From Methylomonas sp. LL1 (GTDB lineage: Bacteria; Pseudomonadota; Gammaproteobacteria; Methylococcales; Methylomonadaceae): a stretch of DNA of 64,000 nt. Both the position numbers and the translations under genes were made by a program. The stretch spans positions 2,294,001-2,358,000 of the forward strand of contig NZ_CP064653.1 of the NCBI RefSeq assembly GCF_015711015.1, in the 5' to 3' direction. Under the pieces are notes generated by a model. The model was not told the DNA's origin and ran no database searches. It worked only from the letters and a program-made list of their open reading frames with translations. Every line of letters starts with the position of its first letter. Positions within the stretch are counted from its first letter, which is position 1. Below are positions 8,569-16,249 of this stretch, one piece after another.

Positions 8569-9981
8569 ATGGATTTTGAATGGCCGACTACACTAACTAT
8601 TAACGCATATACAGGCACCGGACAAGCGAACGGTATTGTGTCTGATGCTGCCAAACGGTGGGTCTTGACAAATGCCCCCGAAACTGTGCGGACTTTCTTA
8701 AAACCTCCTCCTGAAGCTGATCCGAATGATTGGCACGATCCACGAGTCGGATGGGGACTAGTGCTTCCAGAAAAGCCGGGTCAGTCAAATTCCGATCTCA
8801 AATCTGGAGACGATGCGCCCGAACCAATCCGACAATTATTGAAACAACGCAGCCAGGATCTTGGCTTTCCGGTACCGGTGCTGCGCTATCGTCCTGAATC
8901 GGAGAATCGGTACCGTTTTCTGCGTAATTATCGTGATGAGAAAGATATTGCGATTAGCGGGTCGCCCCCGGGGGTTATGCCGGGTTGCCTGCCTCGCTAC
9001 CTCTTGATCTTCGCCTCACCCACGGAAATCCCTTGGGAATTGCAATACCTCCTAAATGCCAGTTGCGCAGTCGGACGTCTGGCATTGGATGGCCAAGCGC
9101 TCGAAAATTATGTTGGGGCAATGATGGATGACTGGAAGGATACCATGGCAAACCCCGCCAACGCGGTAGTGTGGGCAACTGACCACGGTCCCAGCGACAT
9201 TACACGGCTTATGCGAAACAGCATCGCCGCCAAAGTTTACAATCGCCTTGCAGCCGATCCGCAGATTGGCACCAATGCAGTGTTTGTCGATGGATCATCC
9301 ACCAACGCTAGCGGGGATGCGCTCACCTCGGCCCTCGCTTTGGCCTCTCCTGGGCTGGTGGTTACCACTAGCCATGGTCAGACAGGACCACTCGATAATC
9401 TTGAGCTGATGGGTTCACAACTTGGGCTTCCGGTCGACCAGAATTTCTTGCCTATCAATCCTCATAATCTGCTCGACAAATGGTCGCCTAACGGCGCCAT
9501 CTGGTACGCTCATGCTTGTTGCTCGGCCGGAAGTGATTCACGTACGCTGTTTAATGGCCTCGTCGATAGCGGTTCCGAAATCGATCGAGTGTTGAATGGT
9601 ATTGCTATGTTAGGTGCGCGAATCGCGCCGCTACCACAGATGCTGCTGGGTGGATCAAAGCCACTCCGCGCTTTCGTTGGGCATGTGGAACCAACGTTCG
9701 ACTGGACCTTACGCCAACCTCCTACCGGGCAGCATTTGACCGATACGATTATTACAGCACTCTACGAAAAACTGTTTCAACCGGATAGGATTGGCAACGC
9801 CTTTCGAGATCATTATGGTCGGCTTGGTGCTCTTTACGTCTCTTACGAAGCAAGTCTGCGTGCATTTAATTCTGGCGAGAATACCAGGCCGGCCATGCTC
9901 CATGCTCTTCTCAGCGCACGGGACGTGCAAAGTATGGTCATTCTCGGTGACCCAACAGCATGCTTACCAGCGCTACCCTGA
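8569..9981 (+). CDS. Divergent CHAT/caspase-like cysteine peptidase
   Basis: The 470-residue product is read from the ATG at 8569, chosen because AAGAGGAA sits 5 nt upstream; an in-frame ATG at 8542 has no such site. After a unique N-terminal region (about 1-130) it has IPWELQY (about residue 154), the CHAT/caspase His motif VVTTSHGQTG with H269, and IWYAHACCSAG with C317/C318, in the clan CD order. The region after the Cys differs from the upstream CHAT gene, so it is a separate lineage rather than a recent duplicate. It ends with VILGDPTACLPALP, a tail in the style of other CHAT proteins (GDP near the end). It is the last gene of the operon, 34 bp after the previous stop. Specificity is unknown. 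Confidence 0.75.
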   Translation: MDFEWPTTLTINAYTGTGQANGIVSDAAKRWVLTNAPETVRTFLKPPPEADPNDWHDPRVGWGLVLPEKPGQSNSDLKSGDDAPEPIRQLLKQRSQDLGFPVPVLRYRPESENRYRFLRNYRDEKDIAISGSPPGVMPGCLPRYLLIFASPTEIPWELQYLLNASCAVGRLALDGQALENYVGAMMDDWKDTMANPANAVVWATDHGPSDITRLMRNSIAAKVYNRLAADPQIGTNAVFVDGSSTNASGDALTSALALASPGLVVTTSHGQTGPLDNLELMGSQLGLPVDQNFLPINPHNLLDKWSPNGAIWYAHACCSAGSDSRTLFNGLVDSGSEIDRVLNGIAMLGARIAPLPQMLLGGSKPLRAFVGHVEPTFDWTLRQPPTGQHLTDTIITALYEKLFQPDRIGNAFRDHYGRLGALYVSYEASLRAFNSGENTRPAMLHALLSARDVQSMVILGDPTACLPALP

Positions 9982-10067
9982 CTGGTTTAGCTATAAAACG
10001 CTGTTAAAAGAATAAGATTTTAGTTTTTCGATATTTAAACGCAATCAACATTGTTGGGATCGGCGAA

Positions 10068-11129
10068 TTACGATAGCAATCCTTCAAACTCTTCGACCGC
10101 ATCACTGCGCAACCATGGATCAATTTCGTGCCTGGAGACTGGTCCATGGTGGCGAGTAGTGCGGCGCAGCAGTCGCGCCACGTACTCCATCGCTAGGGTA
10201 TGATTCTCTTTCATTGCCTTCTGGAAGGCGTTTCCATCAAGCGTTCCGACGTCTCTCAGTACTAGATCTTTGAGTTCCTGCCCGAAATTCATTGAGTTTG
10301 CGCTTACCTGCCAAGCACCCGCCTCGATGGTCTCCGGTGTTACTGAGGTCGGGTTATTTTTATCGCGACCTTCATTCCAATTCCATGATGATTCAAAACC
10401 AGCGAGTACGCGCATCACTTCTAGCATGACGGCACGTCGATGTTTTATATCCTTCCAAGGACCGAGCGTGTTTTTCACGCTTGAATAGATATCACTTATA
10501 AGATTGGGAGCGAAGATTTCATCGGGCGCTTGCTTACCCCAGGAAACTAGCTGATCAAGGAAGTCGTCGGGAGGGGTGCCTCGGTTAGAAACGTGCTGTT
10601 TGGTAGCAAGGTATTTCATGGCTAGTTTTTCCTCCACGTCTTCTGGTTTAATAAGCTTATTTATTTCAAAGTGCATAGGGTCATTGAATGACTTGCCCCA
10701 GGTAAATCCAAAGAGCTGAAAAACAGGGGCTATAGGTGCCACAGAGTCTCCAAATCCAGGATCATTTTCATTCAAGTCAATCGCAATTCCAAAGGCATGA
10801 TTGGAAGGAAGCTTGCTTAAGGCACCGCTAGTTGGTTTCCGCAAACGTGGGTTCAGTGTTCCTGCACAGGTTTTAACCAGGGGAAGCTGGCCTTTAGCTT
10901 CAATTGAATTAAATACTGCTAGTAGTTGTTGGTGAGCCTGTTTATGAAAACGCAACTTTCCATTGTTAGAGCCTGGAATATCCTTAAGTTGTGGGATGAC
11001 AATAGGCGTCACATCATTCAGATCGAAGCCAGCAATAAATATTATTCTATCTCCACGTTTCCATTCGGAGCTAGCCGTGCGAAATTTGATGGGACCGAAT
11101 AATGGGTGAGTAAAGCTGCTTTCTGGCAT
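10068..11129 (-). CDS. Peptidoglycan hydrolase: M15 carboxypeptidase plus lysozyme-like domain
   Basis: The 353-residue protein lacks a signal peptide. Residues about 55-160 form a VanY/endolysin-type M15 zinc peptidase: SNHAFGIAIDLN gives H111 and D118, and DPMHFE gives H153, the three zinc ligands, with a TWGK segment before the last one. Residues about 205-340 resemble a lysozyme or lytic transglycosylase, with a candidate catalytic E246 in AGFESSWNW followed by AGAWQVS at about 270. Together it could cut both stem peptide and glycan. AGGAGA lies 5 nt before the ATG. It is convergent with the CHAT operon (gap 86 bp). It may be a phage-type endolysin or a secreted wall-targeting toxin; no immunity gene is obvious. 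Confidence 0.7.
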   Translation of the reverse strand: MPESSFTHPLFGPIKFRTASSEWKRGDRIIFIAGFDLNDVTPIVIPQLKDIPGSNNGKLRFHKQAHQQLLAVFNSIEAKGQLPLVKTCAGTLNPRLRKPTSGALSKLPSNHAFGIAIDLNENDPGFGDSVAPIAPVFQLFGFTWGKSFNDPMHFEINKLIKPEDVEEKLAMKYLATKQHVSNRGTPPDDFLDQLVSWGKQAPDEIFAPNLISDIYSSVKNTLGPWKDIKHRRAVMLEVMRVLAGFESSWNWNEGRDKNNPTSVTPETIEAGAWQVSANSMNFGQELKDLVLRDVGTLDGNAFQKAMKENHTLAMEYVARLLRRTTRHHGPVSRHEIDPWLRSDAVEEFEGLLS

Positions 11130-11386
11130 GGTGTTCTCCTAATAGACGAGTTAACGGATTTTGGCGGGTGAAGAGCATAACAAGGACAAGATAAATTATT
11201 GATCAGCATGTAAATTTCGTTTCTGTATGTCATTCGGCGACAAGGCATTATGACTAACTACCAAAGCGCTGTCATTAATCGAATGGACGCTCGCTAAAAA
11301 CCTAAAAGTGGTCTGCTTGGAACTTGATGTGGCTACACTAAACCGGACACACTTTTTAAAATAACCTGAAAAAGCGTGAATCCAAA

Positions 11387-11683
11387 ATGAGCCAAGAAAA
11401 ACCCAATACCTATACAGCCGAATTCAGAGCCTCAGCCGTCAAGTTGGCGAATGAATCCGATAAACCGATCAGCCAGGTAGCCCAGGATCTTGGCATTAAC
11501 GTCAATACCTTGCATACCTGGATAGGAAAATACAGTCGCCCCAAAGACAGCAATAAAGCGGTCCGTACCGATGAACATCTGTACGATGAACTCAAGCGCC
11601 TTAAGAAGGAAGTGGCCCGATTGACCGAGGAGCGCGATTTACTAAAAAAGGCAGCGGCGTACTTCGCCAAGGAACAAAGATGA
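11387..11683 (+). CDS. IS3-family transposase OrfA
   Basis: This is a 98-residue DNA-binding subunit. An N-terminal helix-turn-helix (about residues 10-55, with [20 protein letters not shown]) is followed by a leucine-zipper-like coiled coil (about 62-90, [20 protein letters not shown]). The slippery sequence A AAA AAG at 11644-11650 sits near the 3' end. A -1 shift there leads into the orfB frame, which is open through the junction, and would make the OrfAB transposase. The stop overlaps the orfB ATG by 4 nt. Confidence 0.9.
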   Translation: MSQEKPNTYTAEFRASAVKLANESDKPISQVAQDLGINVNTLHTWIGKYSRPKDSNKAVRTDEHLYDELKRLKKEVARLTEERDLLKKAAAYFAKEQR

Positions 11684-12543
11684 AGTACGCCTGGATCAAG
11701 CAGCATGCAGAGGACTTTGCGGTAGATACCCTGTGCCGGTTCATGAGGGTATCCCGAAGCGCCTACTACGACTGGCTGAAGCAAGGCCCCTCTGCGGGCG
11801 AACAAGACGATGCCGCCCTATCCGAGATGATCCAAAGCACCTTTGGCAAAAGCCGGGCAACCTACGGTACGCGCCGTCTCAAAGCCGCCTTATCCGCTCA
11901 GAACCGAACCGTCAGCCGCCGCCGTATCGGTCGTTTGATGCGGGAAGCGGGGTTGGCCTGTAAAACCAAGCGCAAATTCAAAGCCACGACGAATTCGAAG
12001 CATCATCAACCGGTTGCGTCCAATCACCTGGATCGGCAATTTGCCGTGGAAAAGCCCAATCAAGTCTATGCCGGCGACATCACCTATATCCATACGCAGG
12101 AGGGCTGGCTGTATCTGGCCGTGGTGATTGATCTCTATTCCCGGCAAGTCGTGGGCTGGTCTATGGCCGAACATATGCGGACCAAACTGGTGAACGATGC
12201 GCTACTGATGGCGGTTTGGAAGCGCAAGCCCGAGAAAGGCTTGCTATGGCATACCGATCGCGGCAGCCAATATGCATCGGACAGCCATCGAGCCTTATTA
12301 ACGCAACACGGCATCCGGCAAAGCATGAGTCGTAAGGGAAACTGCTGGGATAATGCCGTCTCGGAAAGTTTCTTTCATACCCTGAAAACCGAGTTGATAC
12401 ATCACCAGACCTATCGAACCCGATCCGAGGCCAGGCAGGCCGTATTCGAATATATCGAAGTGTTTTATAACCGCGAGCGACTTCATTCCGCCAATGGCTA
12501 CCTGTCGCCCGTTGACTACGAAGTGCAGCTTAAAGCTGCTTAG
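11680..12543 (+). CDS. IS3-family transposase OrfB (integrase catalytic subunit)
   Basis: The 287-residue product carries the retroviral-integrase-type DDE domain: D133 in AGDITYI, D193 in HTDRGSQY and E229 in NAVSESFF, with the D-35-E spacing expected of IS3 elements. An N-terminal HTH_21-like region ([12 protein letters not shown], about residues 60-71) precedes it. All catalytic residues are present and there is no frameshift, so the element is probably still functional. OrfB alone starts at the ATG overlapping the orfA stop; the active transposase is the frameshifted OrfAB fusion. Confidence 0.9.
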   Translation: MKYAWIKQHAEDFAVDTLCRFMRVSRSAYYDWLKQGPSAGEQDDAALSEMIQSTFGKSRATYGTRRLKAALSAQNRTVSRRRIGRLMREAGLACKTKRKFKATTNSKHHQPVASNHLDRQFAVEKPNQVYAGDITYIHTQEGWLYLAVVIDLYSRQVVGWSMAEHMRTKLVNDALLMAVWKRKPEKGLLWHTDRGSQYASDSHRALLTQHGIRQSMSRKGNCWDNAVSESFFHTLKTELIHHQTYRTRSEARQAVFEYIEVFYNRERLHSANGYLSPVDYEVQLKAA

Positions 12544-12580
12544 CTGTGTGTCCGGAAAAGTGTTGACACATCATATCGTC

Positions 12581-12601
12581 GCGGCTAAAGCCCCTCCCAC
12601 A
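12581..12601. repeat. REP-like short repeat next to the IS element
   Basis: The 21-nt sequence reads gcggctaaagcccctcccac a on the plus strand. A related arm pair with the core ggctaaag occurs at 45864-45917 in this window, so it is a dispersed intergenic repeat of the REP-like type. It starts 10 bp from the right end of the IS3 element. Confidence 0.45.
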
Positions 12602-12642
12602 CCGGCGACATGCAATCGTCGAAAACGAAAAGTTATGTTTGG

Positions 12643-12999
12643 CGAAAGCCTAAAAATCTCGCCGTTCCCGTTCGGAGCGAGATCATCCGAGCAAAAAGCC
12701 TCGTTATTCCAACAAAAAGCAAGACCATTCCCTTTCGGAGCGAGATCGTCCGAGCTAAAAGCCTCGCCGTTCTCGTCAAAAGCGAGACCGTTCCCTCTCG
12801 GATCGAGATCATCCGGGCAAAAAGCCTCGCCGTTCTCCTAAAAAGCGAGACCATTCTCTCTCGGAGCGAAATCATCCGGGCAAAAAGCCTCGTCGTTCTC
12901 GTAAAAAGCAAAACCATTCCCTTTCAGAGCGGGATCGTCCGAGCTAAAAGCCTCGCCATTCTCGTAAAAAGCGAGACCGTTCCCGCTCGGAGCGAGATC
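12643..12999 (+). repeat. Nested minisatellite: 21-bp units organised in 63-bp higher-order repeats
   Basis: From 12664 to 12999 there are sixteen consecutive 21-bp units with no spacers, plus one degenerate unit at 12643. Three unit types alternate (ending GAGCGAGATC, AAAAGCCTCGCC and AAAAGCGAGACC), which produces a 63-bp period seen at 12663, 12726, 12789, 12852, 12915 and 12978. Many units contain a small hairpin such as CTCGGAGCGAG or GGCAAAAAGCC. An ORF at 12610-13020 reads through the array without a stop and would give a heptapeptide repeat of the form [VI]-x-x-[KR]-S-x-x. The opposite strand and another plus frame are also open, so coding is uncertain. Confidence 0.85.
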
Positions 13000-13181
13000 G
13001 ATGATGTTTTGAGTTTATAGGCCGGAACATGGGCACAGCAAAAGACCGATTCAACATCCGACAATTCAGCTTGAACACCAGCAAACGGCGGCTTATTTGA
13101 AACGGTTTTCATCAGAACTGCTTGCCGCCGGTCCGCGTACTGTTTAGGATGGAAATATGTTGGCACCGCAGAAAACAGACC

Positions 13182-13772
13182 ATGGCTTTGGCATTGAAAG
13201 ACCGGCAACATCACACTTACGGCGATTATTTGGGCTGGAAGGACGACCTTCGTTACGAGCTAATTAACGGCAATGCTTATTTAATGCCAACGGCACATGA
13301 CTTGCCGCATCAGGACGTAGCCGGAGAAATTTATTGTCAAACCGCCCACGCGCTATCAGGCCAACCCTATAGAGTTTTCATCGGGCCGCTCGACGTGCGT
13401 CTGCCCAAGAAAAACGAAACCGATAACCAAATCGACACCGTTGTCCAACCCGACGTACTGGTGGTTTGCGACAGCAACAAGTTGGATAAACGCGGCGTGC
13501 GCGGCGCGCCGGACTGGATCGTGGAAGTGTTGTCGCCATCCACCGCCGGCCACGATCAAATCAAGAAACGCAATCTCTACGAACGCCACGGCGTCCGCGA
13601 ATACTGGCTGGTGCATCCGGTCGACCGGATGTTGACGGTGTATCGCCTGCAATACGGCGAATACGGCAAACCGGAACTATCGCAACTGGAAGGCGAAACT
13701 CCAGTCGGCATTTTGCCTGAGATCGTGATTCGCTGGGACGAACTGGCGGCGCGCCTGCCAAAGGATTATTGA
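13182..13772 (+). CDS. Uma2-family putative endonuclease (DUF820)
   Basis: The 196-residue product belongs to the Uma2/DUF820 family, a PD-(D/E)xK nuclease-like fold widespread in cyanobacteria and in methanotrophs. The family signature is visible: YELINGNAYLMPT (about residue 24), VVQPDVLVV (acidic D, about 91), WIVEVLSPSTA (E, about 114) and IKKRNLYERHGVREYWLVHP, supplying the lysine. The ATG at 13182 was chosen because MALALKDRQ is the usual family start; a longer frame from 13122 adds atypical residues. Activity and role are not established for most members. It lies alone between the minisatellite and a convergent pirin gene. Confidence 0.8.
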   Translation: MALALKDRQHHTYGDYLGWKDDLRYELINGNAYLMPTAHDLPHQDVAGEIYCQTAHALSGQPYRVFIGPLDVRLPKKNETDNQIDTVVQPDVLVVCDSNKLDKRGVRGAPDWIVEVLSPSTAGHDQIKKRNLYERHGVREYWLVHPVDRMLTVYRLQYGEYGKPELSQLEGETPVGILPEIVIRWDELAARLPKDY

Positions 13773-13803
13773 GGCTGATCGTTTGAGAATCTTCTTACCG
13801 CCG

Positions 13804-14661
13804 CTACACCAGTTGGCCATTTTTATAGTCACTCATGGCCTGCTCAATCTGTTCGCGTGTATTCATCACGAAAGGCCCATACTGGACTACCGGCTCGTGT
13901 AGCGGGCGTCCTGCCAACAGCAGAAAGGCAGCGGACCGATCTTGAGTGCGTATTTCGATGCTATCGCCGCTAGACAGGACGCCGGCGGATTGCGATTCCA
14001 ACTGACGCGCCTTATCGATGGGGCCGATCTCGATTTGACCTTCATAGGGATATACAAACGCATTGAGCTCCGAGGCAAACGCTTGGCTGAATTGTCCGTT
14101 GGCTGGCAAGCGAACATCCAGGAACAACGGTTCGGTAGTGATACCCTGAATTGGACCCCAGATAAGTTTGCCATCCATGTCTACAGAGCCGGCTATCACT
14201 TTAACTTCTCCCCCGTTAGGCAGAGCTATCCTGGGGATTTGATCCGGCTGAATGTCCTGATAACTTGCTGGTTTCATTTTTTCCTTGGCCGGCAAATTGA
14301 CCCAGAGCTGGAAGCCTCGCATTCGGCCGCTTTCCTGTTGCGGCATTTCCGAATGGATAATGCCGCGTCCGGCCGTCATCCATTGGGCACCGCCGCTTTT
14401 CAAGTCGCCCTTGTTGCCAAGATGGTCTTCATGCAGCATATGGCCATCCAGCATGTAGGTGACGGTCTCGAAACCGCGATGGGGATGACTCGGAAAACCG
14501 GCGATATAGTCATCGGCGTTCTCCGAAGAAAATTCATCCAGCATCAGGAAAGGATCAACGCGCAGGGCTTGAGTTTGCCCCAGGCTACGGCGCAGCTTGA
14601 CGCCGGCACCATCGGATGTGGCGATGGCGGGAATGATTTGTTGAAGGATACGTGTGCTCAT
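13804..14661 (-). CDS. Pirin family protein
   Basis: The 285-residue bicupin is a pirin-like protein. HPHRGFETVTYML (about residue 58) provides the metal-binding histidines of the N-terminal cupin, and WMTAGRGIIHSEMP (about 93) completes the site. Pirins are iron-binding proteins and some have quercetin dioxygenase activity; the physiological role in bacteria varies. The start at 14661 is supported by AAGGAG 6 nt upstream; an upstream in-frame ATG at 14688 lacks this. It follows yceI and azoR on the same strand and probably belongs to the same redox-stress cluster, although a 236-bp gap with a strong hairpin separates it from yceI. Confidence 0.85.
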   Translation of the reverse strand: MSTRILQQIIPAIATSDGAGVKLRRSLGQTQALRVDPFLMLDEFSSENADDYIAGFPSHPHRGFETVTYMLDGHMLHEDHLGNKGDLKSGGAQWMTAGRGIIHSEMPQQESGRMRGFQLWVNLPAKEKMKPASYQDIQPDQIPRIALPNGGEVKVIAGSVDMDGKLIWGPIQGITTEPLFLDVRLPANGQFSQAFASELNAFVYPYEGQIEIGPIDKARQLESQSAGVLSSGDSIEIRTQDRSAAFLLLAGRPLHEPVVQYGPFVMNTREQIEQAMSDYKNGQLV

Positions 14662-14809
14662 ATCTGACTCCTTAGCGGCCGATGGCAATTGGACAGCCTG
14701 TTGTCATCGGCCAAGGGTTTAAAAACCGCCGTTTCAAAAGCGCTCATGTCACCGAGACTTAGGCGATTTATGGAAATAAAGTTACTCAATCCGAGAAATT
14801 TGCCGTTGA

Positions 14810-14852
14810 CTGAGCGGAGTCGAAGTCCATCATTCGCTTCGACTCCGCTCAG
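14810..14852. repeat. Perfect 16-bp inverted repeat, possible terminator or mobile palindrome
   Basis: CTGAGCGGAGTCGAAG at 14810-14825 is complementary to CTTCGACTCCGCTCAG at 14837-14852, with an 11-nt loop. This sequence type is a common dispersed intergenic palindrome in proteobacteria. It lies between yceI and pirin on the minus strand. There is no T-run on either side, so Rho-independent termination is doubtful, though it could stabilise an mRNA end. Confidence 0.7.
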
Positions 14853-14897
14853 CGAACGAAGGTTTGGCAATGGGTACAATCTTTCTCAAAAGTCGTC

Positions 14898-15464
14898 TTA
14901 TTGTTTGACGGCTTCAACCGGGATGGTGATGGTGATTTCGTCACTCACTTGCGGCGCATATTTGCCCATATTGAAATCGGTGCGTTTGATCACCGCCGTG
15001 GCATTAGCACCGCACGCATCTTTTTTCAGCATCGGATGCGGCATGCACTGGAAGGATGTCACCGTTAGGGTAACCGGCTTAGTGATGCCTTTCAGGGTTA
15101 GCGTGCCATCGACGGCAACCGGATTTTCACCCTCGAATTTGAACTTGTTCGATATAAAACTCATCGTCGGGTACTTGGCGCTATCCAGAAAATCCTCGCC
15201 TTGTATGTGTTCGTTGAATAACGGAATGCCGGTGTTGACTGAAGCCGTATCAACCACGACCTCTACCAAACCGGTCTTGGCTTGACGGTCCAGCACAATC
15301 TTGCCGGATGTTTTATCGAAGCGGCTAACTTGGGTGGAGTAACCAAAATGGCTGTAGGAAAAACGCGGCAAGGTGTGGTCGGCGTCGATGACATAGGTTT
15401 CGGGGGCGGCCAGCGCCGTGCCTGACAGTAATGCGGCTAATGATAATAGGGCTGTGTGTTTCAT
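14898..15464 (-). CDS. YceI family periplasmic protein
   Basis: The 188-residue precursor has a classical signal peptide (MKHTALLSLAALLSGTALA, cleavage after ALA-AP) and the YceI lipocalin-like beta-barrel: YVIDADHTLPRFSYSHFG at the mature N-terminus, GTLTLKGITKPVTL in the middle, TDFNMGKYAPQVSDEI near the end. Members bind long-chain isoprenoids such as polyprenyl or ubiquinone-like chains in the periplasm. The start at 15464 is set by AGGAGC 6 nt upstream and by the signal peptide; the longer frame to 15518 is not likely. It is downstream of azoR on the same strand. Confidence 0.9.
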   Translation of the reverse strand: MKHTALLSLAALLSGTALAAPETYVIDADHTLPRFSYSHFGYSTQVSRFDKTSGKIVLDRQAKTGLVEVVVDTASVNTGIPLFNEHIQGEDFLDSAKYPTMSFISNKFKFEGENPVAVDGTLTLKGITKPVTLTVTSFQCMPHPMLKKDACGANATAVIKRTDFNMGKYAPQVSDEITITIPVEAVKQ

Positions 15465-15540
15465 GTTAAAGCTCCTGGTTTTGGATGATTGAAAAATGAG
15501 AGCGGTATGTTTATGCAAACGGTCTAGCTGTTGCCTAGTT

Positions 15541-16143
15541 TCATGCGGCCAATGCGGTAATGCGTTGTTGAGCGGCCAGTAAGGCTTTGTCCTTGGCTGG
15601 CTCTCCCATGTTCAAGCCTTCCGCATAGATGAATTCAACATCGGTGATGCCTATAAATCCTAGAAAATCGCGAACATATGTGGTCTGACTGTCGAGCGCG
15701 GTGCCTGCATACAGACCGCCCCTGGTTGCGAAGACATAGACCTTTTTGTCTTCCAGCAAACCTTCGGGGCCGTTCTCGGTATAACGAAAGGTCACCCCGG
15801 CGCGGGAGATCTGATCGAAATAGGCTTTCAGGGTCGAGGGGATACCGAAGTTATACATCGGCAAGCCCATGACAATGATGTCCGCCCGTTGAATCTCGCC
15901 GATCAAGGCATCGGATTCCTCGACATAGGCCTGCTGCTCCGTTGTTCTGGCTTCCGGCAAGGTGAAAAATGCCTCAACGCGTTGGGCGTCGAGATGGGGC
16001 AATGGATCGCTAGCCAAATCTCGAACCTTGATCCGTGCATTCGGATTATGGCCTTGCCATTGGGCAACAAATGCATCCGCCAATTGGCTGGAGTTTCCGC
16101 CCGATGAAAAGATACTTGAATTGATTTGTAACAATGTGGTCAT
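15541..16143 (-). CDS. azoR: FMN-dependent NADH-azoreductase / quinone reductase
   Basis: The 200-residue flavodoxin-like enzyme matches AzoR: INSSIFSSGGNSSQLADAF binds the FMN phosphate at the N-terminus, LPMYNFGIPSTLKAYFDQ (about residue 92) is the family signature, and ATRGGLYAG (about 141) contacts FMN. It reduces quinones and azo compounds with NADH by two-electron transfer. The ATG at 16143 has GGGGAT upstream; a TTG at 16158 is less likely. It is divergent from a LysR regulator 106 bp away, the usual arrangement for a regulator and its target. Confidence 0.9.
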   Translation of the reverse strand: MTTLLQINSSIFSSGGNSSQLADAFVAQWQGHNPNARIKVRDLASDPLPHLDAQRVEAFFTLPEARTTEQQAYVEESDALIGEIQRADIIVMGLPMYNFGIPSTLKAYFDQISRAGVTFRYTENGPEGLLEDKKVYVFATRGGLYAGTALDSQTTYVRDFLGFIGITDVEFIYAEGLNMGEPAKDKALLAAQQRITALAA

Positions 16144-16249
16144 AGTGTTTATCCCCAATCAGTAAACGTGGTGCTATTTAACGCTTTAAATGATCGATAA
16201 AAAAGCATAATAATTCGCGCATAATGATCCATTCATTCGATAGGTAACC

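Larger units (their letters stand above)
11328..12570 (+). mobile_element. IS3-family insertion sequence, apparently intact
   Basis: The 1243-bp element is bounded by imperfect 25-bp terminal inverted repeats: left end TGTGGCTACACT...CCGGACACAC at 11328-11352 and its complement at 12546-12570, matching at about 20 of 25 positions with TGTG/CACA tips. It encodes orfA and orfB in -1 relation with an A6G slippery run at 11644-11650. Flanking trinucleotides are TGA and TCA, so no clean target duplication is seen, which suggests either an old insertion or later rearrangement. Confidence 0.85.

Noticed and set aside
12494-12841. Alternative reading frame through the minisatellite
   Set aside because: It begins inside the IS3 orfB in another frame; several frames are open because the repeat has no stops, which is not evidence of coding.
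12643-12999. Repeat array as a CRISPR
   Set aside because: The 21-bp units are directly adjacent with no unique spacers, and no cas genes are nearby.
13942-14667. 241-codon plus-strand open frame
   Set aside because: Antisense to the pirin gene, which has clear metal-binding motifs.
14689-15285. 198-codon plus-strand open frame
   Set aside because: Runs through the intergenic palindrome and antisense to yceI; no conserved features.
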